Positions 56,301 through 64,000 of a stretch of DNA of 64,000 nucleotides are shown in pieces. The DNA comes from Arthrobotrys musiformis (Eukaryota; Ascomycota; Orbiliomycetes; Orbiliales; Orbiliaceae). Position 1 is the stretch's first letter; each line of letters opens with the position of its first letter. Below the pieces are notes generated by a model, which searched no databases, was not told where the DNA came from, and saw only the letters and a list, made by a program, of their open reading frames with translations. Where the stretch lies: the NCBI GenBank assembly GCA_036971715.1, contig JAVHJL010000002.1, forward strand, positions 3,256,501 to 3,320,500. The letters are read 5' to 3'. The position numbers and the translations under genes are program-made.

Positions 56301-56894
56301 ATTATTAACCTAGAATTCAAAGCAGTCGCGAGGACTGTATTTAAGAATCACGAGGATTTGGTAAAAATGAAGAAAATTCCAGGCGAAGAGGGGAATGGAT
56401 CAAGACTTGCAGTTTATCTAACCTTTGCAGCTTCATCCGAAAGCTCTACTTCACAAGACTCGTTTGATGCTTTGCTGGGGACCGTTTTCGGGAGAGCGGT
56501 TTCTAGACTGTTGCGCGATCATTCAAACGCACTAGTAGGGAAAAAGGTCACGGAGATAACACTTATTCGGTTTGATGAAGATGAAACAGAAGGGGAGAGT
56601 GATGAGGAATATGCATACGGGCAAGATATGGCAAGCTTCTACATCCTATATAAGATAGAAGCGCCTAGGACGGGGGGTAAACCAAAGAGCGGCGGGGCAA
56701 GATCTGGCGGCAGGAAATTTCGAAGGGACAATGGTAGAAACGCAATAGCGAGGTTGGATACCGGCAAAGTCGTGGATGCATTTGACATAGCCGGTAAGTT
56801 TATCTACGGGGGCCTCGGGAAATTGTATAATCTGTATTCGGAATTATTTGAGTCTATGAAGGCCAACGGCCTGAATTTGCTCAAAAATCTCTGA
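53395..56894 (+). CDS. Secreted protein with three tandem copies of an unrecognised domain
   Basis: Two open frames join through a 77-nt intron (54568-54644; GTAAGA donor, CTAAC branch point, AAAG acceptor), keeping frame at TLF|EKST and giving about 1,140 aa. Signal peptide is about residues 1-25 (MFSFLYFLLLLSFSQLWLPF..). Three homologous units follow, at about 95-365, 476-771 and 790-1085. Each opens with a Tyr-x-x-(Ala/Cys)-x-(Lys/Arg)-Gly turn and Ser-rich strand. Each has a core motif (SEVMFRVWYEEV, SEVLYRIWFEIT, SEIMYRVWYDEV) and a second motif (AFNAILATQNGRGVAYLL, AFNALAGCGSGKAVAQML, SFDALLGTVFGRAVSRLL) ending in a charged strand. The C-terminus is Gly/Arg/Lys-rich and then amphipathic. 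I recognise no named family, and no catalytic residues are obvious. Without the intron the gene would look like two ORFs. Confidence 0.75.
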
Positions 56895-57311
56895 ACATAA
56901 TACCACCATGTATTGCTTCTGAAACCCCGGCTTCTCTGAATATAAATACCCTACAAGGTCAACAAACCCTTATTCGCGTTTTCGATCGAGTAGGAGTCTG
57001 CGCCTATTAATATACTTGGATATATACATACTTAAGTACTTAGCTAGGCAGGTATATATACCGAGAACTCGAATTCGAACCCAAAGCTAGCACCAACACA
57101 AATCTCGGAAAGTAAATTGTGGTAAATTAGAATTGCATTTGTAGGCGTAATTATCGTAAATGCAACATGCAACATCGCTTGTACACTTGTGCTTGGCTAT
57201 AACATACTCCGTGCGCACATATTCGCATACGTATTGGGGCATCAACCTCGGATTCATATCAAAGCCTCCGTTTGAGCACCCCTCAAGTTGAATATTATCA
57301 CATAGTTCACT
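56895..57311. other. Short spacer
   Basis: AT-rich; holds the promoter of the NIF3-like gene. I see no gene. Confidence 0.3.
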
Positions 57312-58238
57312 ATGTCTGCTTCATCGTCACCGATCCTCCGAACAATCCTGACTGCCCTCCGAAGGCTTTACCCTGAACACCTTGCAGACAAGGCTTGGGA
57401 CAATACTGGGCTGCTACTTTCTCCGCCGCCCCTCACAGTCTCCCCTTCGACGCTCAGGGCCCCTAAAATCCTGCTGACAATCGACTTGACCACAGCAGTA
57501 GCTACTGAAGCCATTGGTCTCAACGCGGCTATGGTCGTCACATACCATCCTATCATATTTCGTCCTTTGAAGTCCCTGACCACCGATAACACTCAACAAA
57601 CAACATTATTGAGATTAGTGCAGGCTGGCATAAGCGTATACAGCCCACACACTGCTGTAGATGCTGTTCGAGGAGGGGTAAATGACTGGTTGGCTAGTGG
57701 GATTTCCGGCGGAGAAGAATACGAGGTTTCGAGAACAGCAATACAGCCTTGTGCCTCGGCTCAAGGAACTGAACATGAAGGTGCTGGGTATGGCCGGTTA
57801 GTGACGTTGAAGGAACCGACAGACATCAGAAGCATCGTTGAAAGAGTCAAGGGATTCCTGGGCATGAGTTATCTACAGGTTGCCTTGGCTAAACGGCATA
57901 CTGCCGCATCGACGGAGAGGGATATTAGGACGATCGGTATATGTGCTGGGTCTGGAGGAAGTGTTTTCAGGGATGTGAAGGCAGACGTGCTTTTCACCGG
58001 TGAGATGAGCCACCACGAAGCACTTGCTGCTAACGAGAGCGGAACTAGTGTTGTTGCTTGTTTCCATTCAAATACCGAAAGGGGATATCTTCCATTCATG
58101 AGACAGAGGCTCCTTGAAGCACTACCTCGAGCTTGGGAGGAAACAGTTGAAGAGGAAGGCAGTGATGAAATGCTGGACGTTGAAGGGTGGGAGGTTCTTA
58201 TAAGTGAATTTGACCGTGACCCATACACTATTGTCTAA
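57312..58238 (+). CDS. NIF3-like metal-binding protein
   Basis: Single exon, 308 aa, conserved NIF3/YbgI family. Metal ligands are suggested by TYHPIIF (His79), SPHTAVDAVRGGVND (His113, Asp117) and GEMSHHEAL near the C-terminus, the usual dimetal pattern of the family. LADKAWDNTGLLL at 24-36 is also a family hallmark. Members form hexameric toroids; yeast Nif3 is implicated in cytosolic and mitochondrial roles, and the biochemical reaction is unsettled. No signal peptide. Confidence 0.92.
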   Translation: MSASSSPILRTILTALRRLYPEHLADKAWDNTGLLLSPPPLTVSPSTLRAPKILLTIDLTTAVATEAIGLNAAMVVTYHPIIFRPLKSLTTDNTQQTTLLRLVQAGISVYSPHTAVDAVRGGVNDWLASGISGGEEYEVSRTAIQPCASAQGTEHEGAGYGRLVTLKEPTDIRSIVERVKGFLGMSYLQVALAKRHTAASTERDIRTIGICAGSGGSVFRDVKADVLFTGEMSHHEALAANESGTSVVACFHSNTERGYLPFMRQRLLEALPRAWEETVEEEGSDEMLDVEGWEVLISEFDRDPYTIV

Positions 58239-58685
58239 GTAGCTATCCACAATGCTGAGCACAATGCCCTTGGAAGCTCCCGGTCCACTCTCGTAGCTTC
58301 TTTGACACATTGAGGCTTGAATAGAACCAAAAGAGTTGCCTGAATGGGATCTATCTATTCACAATATACCACACAACTCATCTTCTTCTATTCAAGCCGC
58401 TTTATACTAAGAAATCCCTGAATTGCCTCAAAGCTGATGTCAATAAAGCTCAAGTAGTATATAAAATTAGTTGTGAGCAATATAAATTCTACATTCCTCA
58501 AATCTCTTGTATAAAAGGCCACTCAAACCCAGTCTTCTTTCCCCTTTTTTCTCACACCTCTATCGAATCGATCCCACTTTCCCGATCAATATCAACTTCT
58601 ATTTTAAGGTCTCGTACGTCAGTATCTTCAAACATCCCTTTAGACACAATTCTTTCAGCAGCGTTAGATCATAAAGGGAATCATA

Positions 58686-59321
58686 ATGGCAACCGTTAAC
58701 GTCAATTTCGAAACCGTCGTCTACGACACCCTCCAAACCCCAACTCGTTGGACCCCGACCTACACCCATATAAAAGGTAGACGCACTACTTGTACTGTAG
58801 TCGGGGGGCAAGGGGCAGCTACTGTTACTACTCCAGATGGACGTCTCAAGAACCTTGGGGTCACATTGACCGAGTCGACGTCAACATCTACCCACACATT
58901 CAGTATTGTCACCAACGATTTCGTTGTCGCCACCTTCACAGCTGTCGGTGCGGTCTCTGGGCCTCCACGAGGCATTGATCAGCCTCCCAGCACCCTACCA
59001 CCATGGGAAATTATCATAATCTCCATCTCAGCGGCACTTGTTTGTCTGGTCTTGTTCCGCGCACTATATCATCATCGACGATTAGACATGATGCTCAAGA
59101 AAGAACAAAAGAAGGACGAAACCAAAGATGCCACTATTCAAGGGCAGAAACCCAGTGATAGCCAATGGAGCGACGCTCTCCACATGAAGGATGTCTCCGC
59201 CGGGGTCCCCGTCAACGACAAGCTCGGGAACCAATCTGCGGCCCTTAAGTTGAACACGAAGTATATCCCAACTGACTTCGGAGTCAATGATCCGGCTAAG
59301 AGCAAGGGTGCTTCAAAATGA
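58686..59321 (+). CDS. Hypothetical single-pass membrane protein
   Basis: Single exon, 211 aa. One hydrophobic segment (WEIIIISISAALVCLVLF, about 107-124) is followed by a basic HHRR, which predicts a cytosolic C-terminal tail of about 80 residues and a Thr/Ser-rich outer part. There is no classical signal peptide at the N-terminus, so it may be a reverse signal-anchor protein, or an upstream exon may be missing. The tail is rich in Lys, Asp and Ser. I recognise no family. Confidence 0.65.
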   Translation: MATVNVNFETVVYDTLQTPTRWTPTYTHIKGRRTTCTVVGGQGAATVTTPDGRLKNLGVTLTESTSTSTHTFSIVTNDFVVATFTAVGAVSGPPRGIDQPPSTLPPWEIIIISISAALVCLVLFRALYHHRRLDMMLKKEQKKDETKDATIQGQKPSDSQWSDALHMKDVSAGVPVNDKLGNQSAALKLNTKYIPTDFGVNDPAKSKGASK

Positions 59322-59634
59322 GACGAAAGCTTTAATCACGTCCTGGCCTTGCGACTGGGCCCTTTGCAAAGAAGGTGAGCCTATGCATTCTTAATTCCTA
59401 ATACCGTCGTAATTTATTGGAGCTGAACTTCTATTAGGAACTTACGATCCACTAAAATCTCGACCGGAATCGCCGCTTAAAACTCTGAACAATTCATTTT
59501 CCTTATAGCCCAGAGAGGACCTCCACACATGTAAGTTGGTTTCCCACTCCATTACTCAATTTTATAGATCATAATTTAACAAAATTAACCCGGCCGGCTG
59601 GGTAATTTTAGCCCCCCTTTCACTTCGTCAAAAA

Positions 59635-60519
59635 CTATAATCTTGATCCTGTACTCATTACTGTATCGCGTCTCCCTCTACCATCCAAGATAAAGCTGAC
59701 AACAGGGCCTCCGCTCCAAATGCTCTGACTCCCTTCATCTATTTCCGTCCCAGCAATTCCATTCACTTCATACCCACTATCAAAGTTCCTGCCTTGTAAA
59801 TCCGCAAGCCTTGCCAATGCTCGTTTCCTTCTTCTCCGATTTCGAACTTTGTGTATTGTTATAGTCGTGATACATATGACCGCTGAAATACCTCCAATCG
59901 TGCCACCAATTATCGCCGCTGCAGGTTTTGTTTCGCTAGGGAACTCAAACGGCGGCGCGGTTTCTGTGCCCGTCGGTTGGGGTGTTGTATTCGCGGGGGT
60001 GGCAAGGATGTTCGTGTTTGTGGTGGAGGTGGTTGTGGGTAGTGAGTTAGAAGTAGTGACGCTTGCCCCGGCTGAGTTGGGTTGTATTCGTGACATTGAA
60101 GTCCCTTGTGTTCTTGTAATAGCCCGACTTTCTTCTGTCGAGGATACTTCTTGTTTTCTTGTGCCATCGTTCGTTCCTTCCGTAGAAGTTGGTAGTGGAG
60201 CGGAAGACGTCCCAGAATTCAAATTCGAGCAAATAAACTGTTCGAAGAAGGAATCACTTCCACTAAAACCCCCAAAGCCCCGAGGACAGTTTTTGTCGAC
60301 GCAGCTGTTGAGCAGTTCGAGGTTGGTGGAGTTGTTGCAGTAGCAAGGTAAATTCCCTGTCTCGCAGCCTGTTTCCGGCGTGAGCGAGGACATGCAAGTA
60401 AAGGCGCAGCGGGGCATGTTTCCTGGCTGTGGTGTGGGCATGCACATATTTGCTAAGAAGGAGATCGCCAAAATAGCTTTGACGGTTATGAAATCTGGAC
60501 CACTTTTTAATAAGCTCAT
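59635..60519 (-). CDS. CFEM-domain membrane protein
   Basis: Single exon, 294 aa. A hydrophobic N-terminus (ITVKAILAISFLANMC) precedes a CFEM-like Cys-rich domain: MPRCAFTCMSS..GCETGNLPCYCNN..LLNSCVDKNC. A Ser/Thr-rich stalk follows, then a transmembrane helix (AAAIIGGTIGGISAVICITTITI, about 211-233), then a basic RNRRRRKR stop-transfer and a cytoplasmic tail of about 60 residues. This layout, CFEM outside, TM and tail inside, resembles the fungal CFEM membrane receptor-like proteins, though it has only one TM. An alternative in-frame Met at position 26 would shorten the signal. The function of this one is unknown. Confidence 0.8.
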   Translation of the reverse strand: MSLLKSGPDFITVKAILAISFLANMCMPTPQPGNMPRCAFTCMSSLTPETGCETGNLPCYCNNSTNLELLNSCVDKNCPRGFGGFSGSDSFFEQFICSNLNSGTSSAPLPTSTEGTNDGTRKQEVSSTEESRAITRTQGTSMSRIQPNSAGASVTTSNSLPTTTSTTNTNILATPANTTPQPTGTETAPPFEFPSETKPAAAIIGGTIGGISAVICITTITIHKVRNRRRRKRALARLADLQGRNFDSGYEVNGIAGTEIDEGSQSIWSGGPVVSFILDGRGRRDTVMSTGSRL

Positions 60520-61222
60520 ATTGCTTCTTGGTCAACCCTACTGGCTTTAAGAATTGTCCAAGCTGATGTTGATGTGGGGGGTTTGGGGGAATCAATAAGC
60601 CCCCCTTGTCGTAAATTCGTAAATTGGCCACGGAGAGACTGGTCTCATGGAGATCAGAAAGGAAGACCGCCAATAATAAAGCTCTAAGGGTAGTGAGAGA
60701 AAGGATGAAATAATGTCAGAACTACCCCTATATAGCTTACTTCTAATGCACCAACTATGCAAGTAGTTTTAACTAGTTCAAGAAACTCGGTATGACTTGT
60801 ATGCTTGTGATACGTAACGTATGAGTTTTCAGGAGCCCATTCCATATTCGTGTCTTCGGCAATTCCATCACATATTACCTTAGAGTTCTTTGCAATATAT
60901 TGATACCTGTGAAGTTTAAATATCTGCATTCTTTGGCACTCCCAGGTTCTAATATATGCTCAGTCTTACATTATACAATCGTCACGGTTTTGCAACCGAA
61001 GGGCTTTGCAATCGCAATCTAGCTAACTTCTCCCCACCCTGAGGCTTTTACCCGTGCCAAGGGGTCCCATAGTAGCAGCAGCACGATGTCGACTTTGTGT
61101 CACCGTACACCAGTACGAGTTAGAGATCAATCCCGGTTGGGGTATATAGGTGGCAATGAATGGCCTACCAATACTTCGGTAGACCTGCAAGCATCAATAT
61201 AACATAGCCGCCCTAATTTTAG
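60520..61222. other. Spacer upstream of CFEM membrane gene
   Basis: The minus-strand promoter of the CFEM gene should be here. I see no gene. Confidence 0.35.
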
Positions 61223-61725
61223 TTAGGTGTATTCAATACGAATATACATCCCGTTCTCAACGGTAATACCTCCATGTATATACGTGACATTCACAATGTA
61301 ATGAATATTCTTGTTATTTAAATTTCGAATTTTGAATTTCAAATTATGAGGATCACAGTTGGAACATAGAGTAATCCCGGAATCGTATCGTTTTTGGAGC
61401 CAAGCATCCCAATAAGCCCGCGTACTTATTGCGGGTATACTTTTTCTAGGTTCCACAAACACAAGGTTTGAGTGATCTAGTGACGATCGTATAATCGTAC
61501 GAGGTTGTGGGCTTAGGGAAGTGCCTAATATTAATAGCTCTACGTAATTGATATTTCGGCCGAAAGATGTTGAAAATTTCGAAATCTCTGCGATAACTAG
61601 TTGAATACCTTTAAGAGCTCCCTCCCAGTTTGTCGCTATGTCATGCCTCGGATCGCGATATTGGGGGAGGTGAATTTCTGATCTTCCTTTGTAAGTATTA
61701 CTACTAGGCTGGCTGAGCGTATAAG
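61223..61725 (-). other. Long open segment without ATG, possible exon
   Basis: On the minus strand the frame is open for about 167 codons, from just after a TAG at about 61726-61728 to the stop ending at 61223, with no ATG until near the end. The translation looks protein-like: DIATNWEGALKGIQLVIAEI, then NYVELLILGTSL, then STRAYWDAWLQKRYDSGI and a Cys pair CSNC. The preceding bases read GGGGCTAG|A, a possible splice acceptor. No upstream exon is evident in the 360 bp before the next gene. It may be an exon, a decayed gene or chance. Confidence 0.3.
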
Positions 61726-62084
61726 AGATCTAGCCCCTTTTACCGTCGAATAGCCACCAACGGCATGTTCTAGGCAATTGAATCTTGTTCCTGAAATTAA
61801 TTCAAGATAAATTTAAAAGCTAGCTACCAAGAAGTATATACAACTCCAAAAGATACCCTGTTGAGTTCACAAAATAAAAGTAACGCAGAAATAATTGTTT
61901 TCGACCAGAACAATAGTTCCAGACGAGACACTAAAAAAAAAAAAAGAAGCTATCCATTGCCATAGTGAATTCATGAAGTTCGTTTTTCGTCGCCGGGACT
62001 TTCGACCGCCTGTAGCCTCCCCCCACCAAGATTGCAATTGCAAATCGATTGATCCTCGAAATAATGCTCAAATGACGGCGTTAT

Positions 62085-63110
62085 TTACATGATCAGGGCT
62101 CCGACTGCCACGAGAAGAGCAGAAATAGCGAAGCTAGCTTGGAAGTTATTTACCGGTGCCCCGTTGGCAGAATCATCTGCCTTACCTCCGGTACTCTTAC
62201 TACTCGAGCTCTCCGCGGTGGACTTCTCGCTTGTTGCCTGGTTATCGGTCTCGGCTTTCTCAGCAGCTGCCGATGTCGTCACCGCAGTGAGGTCGGTGGC
62301 GCTAATGTTTTCTTCCCTTTTGGGAAATTTGCTGGTGTTGAGTTTGGGGCAAGCCTCTTTCAGAGTGATCAGTTCGACCTTTGTCGCCTCTCCGGCCTTG
62401 AGTTTCTTCTTGTCATCAATCTTCTTGATGTATTTTTTAGGCGCAGAAAGATAGGCGAATTGCGCACCGCAAGTCTGATCCTTGCAGAAATCATCTGGAT
62501 CCGATGTGATGAACATGTTCGGAAGCTGACTAGTCTCAGCTGCGATGATTTCTTCCCACTGAAGAACGCACCATTTGCTGCCGCCGTTTTGTGGCTTGAC
62601 ACTATACGTACGAGCCATGAAGATTAGCAATATTCTCTCGAGAACGTTTATTTTTAAGGAAAGTGGTAAAACGTACAGATCCACAAGACATTTATCCCAA
62701 TAAACATCGTTCAAGAAAAACTGCTGTAAATCCGAAGTTTTGTATCCAGCCTCTTTGGTCGTGCTATTCGACAATTTGAGGAACTTCAAAAACTTATCCG
62801 GTCCGCAGTCTGTAGTGCCGCGGATCCATTGCCGCAAGCTGTTAAGGCAGCTGTTTGTGCATAATTCCTCCAGCTGATGTTCGGTCGGGACCCCCTCTGG
62901 GTCGCCCAATGTGATCACATGCATAACTTCCGCTATACACTCGATGTGTCGCTCTTTATAGGCCTTGACACAGGCCTCATCTTTGGAGCCGCTGGGCATC
63001 AAAGGGACCAATCTTCCTAGGTTCTGGTCCATGGTAAAACCCGGAGCCATATCTGCTCTCGCAAGCAGTGGCAGAAGTGCCAAAAGAGCAGAAGCCTTGA
63101 TAGCGACCAT
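62085..63110 (-). CDS. Secreted Cys-rich protein with GPI-type C-terminus
   Basis: I read two exons, 62677-63110 and 62085-62601, with a 75-nt intron at 62602-62676 (GTACGT donor, GCTAATC branch, TATAG acceptor), giving about 316 aa. Because the intron is a multiple of three and has no stop, the unspliced frame would also encode a 341-aa form. Signal peptide is MVAIKASALLALLPLLARA (1-19). Cys-rich middle parts include LCTNSCLNSLRQWIRG, DPDDFCKDQTCGAQF and KWCVLQWEEI. A Ser/Thr/Ala/Glu-rich stalk leads to a hydrophobic end (FQASFAISALLVAVGALIM) typical of a GPI-anchor signal. I recognise no named domain. It is likely at the cell wall or plasma membrane. Confidence 0.72.
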   Translation of the reverse strand: MVAIKASALLALLPLLARADMAPGFTMDQNLGRLVPLMPSGSKDEACVKAYKERHIECIAEVMHVITLGDPEGVPTEHQLEELCTNSCLNSLRQWIRGTTDCGPDKFLKFLKLSNSTTKEAGYKTSDLQQFFLNDVYWDKCLVDLYVLPLSLKINVLERILLIFMARTYSVKPQNGGSKWCVLQWEEIIAAETSQLPNMFITSDPDDFCKDQTCGAQFAYLSAPKKYIKKIDDKKKLKAGEATKVELITLKEACPKLNTSKFPKREENISATDLTAVTTSAAAEKAETDNQATSEKSTAESSSSKSTGGKADDSANGAPVNNFQASFAISALLVAVGALIM

Positions 63111-64000
63111 CGTGATGTGTTGGGTTTGTTGTAAAATGAGCGTTATATAAAGAGCGGACTTGGGAAGCTTGCAAAGCTAAGCCTCGACCAACAAAAGACA
63201 ATTAAATTGAAAGAACGAGAAGTGATTGAATGAGGGAATGAATGTCTATCACCAAGAAAAAAAGATGGAGAACACTAAGTTCTCGGTGGGGAAAAATCTC
63301 ACGATATAAATGTTTCGTTTTTTCTTTTCTTCTTCGAGATCTCAAGAGGGATAGCGGTGGCTGTTATATACGTTTTAATTTGGTTGGTAAATATTTATGT
63401 TTGACGCCTCCACACTCTCACGCTCGTCTGAACCTAACCGAGTTGGTCACAACGGTAGGAACACGCCGCATTTGGCACCTAGAAACGTCGAAGCTACTAG
63501 AGCCGCTGATGATGTCTTCTTCATTGGATAGCTGATGGTAGAAGCGGGGCTAACGTTGTATTTGGCAAAGGGGACTTCGCTCTGAATTGTCCAAAACGGT
63601 TGCACATGGCGTTTCAATTCGAATACGGAAACATATTTCGTTTAGCGGACGAGTCCGTAGGGTTGGTAGTTTCCACGTTAGCCAGTTAATGGGCTCGCAT
63701 AGCACCGCGGGCATATGGCAGGCTTGATTTGAAAGCTTAGGCTGTTCCAAGACGGATGCCAAAATCCTTGAGAAAGATATGGCTTACATTTAGCGATATG
63801 CATGTATGGGGCCACGGTCAGGGTGGTCGATGGGAATTTGGCATCTCTGCCTCAGGAGCGCCTGGTCTCGAGGCTAATTTGGCATTAAGTTAGCTCTTCC
63901 CGCATTGAGGGTTATACTATTTCGTATGTTTCCATCCCATCCAGGTAGAGGGCACATACCTATCCGCTGGTCTGCATACCTTGGCCATCTTGGCAATACT
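63111..64000. other. End spacer
   Basis: No supported gene. A minus-strand frame at 63550-63714 opens Met-Pro-Ala and has a basic IRIE segment; it may be a chance or diverged relative of the small MPC ORFs. Confidence 0.35.

Overview
The window is nuclear DNA of a filamentous ascomycete (Pezizomycotina); genus not determined. The evidence is short spliceosomal introns (mostly 60-85 nt, GTAAGT-like donors, CTAAC-like branch points), fungus-specific families (CFEM proteins, CBM1-tailed wall-degrading enzymes, questin-oxidase-like protein, fungal phospholipase A2, ankyrin giants) and long AT-rich, gene-poor spacers. I saw no CRISPR array, rRNA or convincing tRNA.

Layout. 1-3.5 kb: five very small minus-strand ORFs, all starting Met-Pro-Cys (the 'MPC' ORFs). 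5.2-7.6 kb: secreted GH11 xylanase with CBM1, then a cupin protein. 9.4-14.3 kb: a three-exon membrane/ankyrin-repeat protein. 14.4-15.9 kb: two MPC ORFs. 16.7-17.9 kb: Thr-rich CFEM protein. 18.7-19.5 kb: two MPC ORFs. 20.6-21.9 kb: secreted CAP/PR-1-like protein. 22.3-23.05 kb: two MPC ORFs. 23.9-30.1 kb: questin-oxidase-like protein, secreted phospholipase A2, SAM methyltransferase. 30.4-32.5 kb: five-exon subtilase on the minus strand. 32.5-37.9 kb: no gene found. 37.9-43.3 kb: RasGAP-like regulator of about 1,760 aa. 45.7-49.6 kb: maleylacetate-reductase-like enzyme and a PL4 rhamnogalacturonan lyase with CBM1, both minus. 49.6-53.4 kb: repeat-rich AT desert. 53.4-56.9 kb: a secreted protein with three tandem copies of a domain I do not recognise. 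57.3-63.1 kb: NIF3-like protein, a single-pass membrane protein, a CFEM membrane protein, an ATG-less open segment and a Cys-rich, probably GPI-anchored protein.

Biology. Much of the coding content is secreted or surface-facing: xylanase, rhamnogalacturonan lyase, subtilase, phospholipase A2, CAP protein, two CFEM proteins, the triple-repeat protein and a GPI-type protein. This fits a plant-material-degrading or host-associated lifestyle. There is no core polyketide or peptide synthase beside the questin-oxidase-like, methyltransferase and cupin genes, so I do not call a biosynthetic cluster.

The most unusual signal is the MPC family: eleven minus-strand ORFs of about 70-110 codons in the first 23 kb, each opening ATG-CCN-TGY with synonymous variation in the Pro and Cys codons, and many sharing an Arg-(Ile/Leu)-(Arg/His)-x-(Ala) helix motif. 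I recognise no known family for them. They look like a dispersed, rapidly diverging small-protein family.
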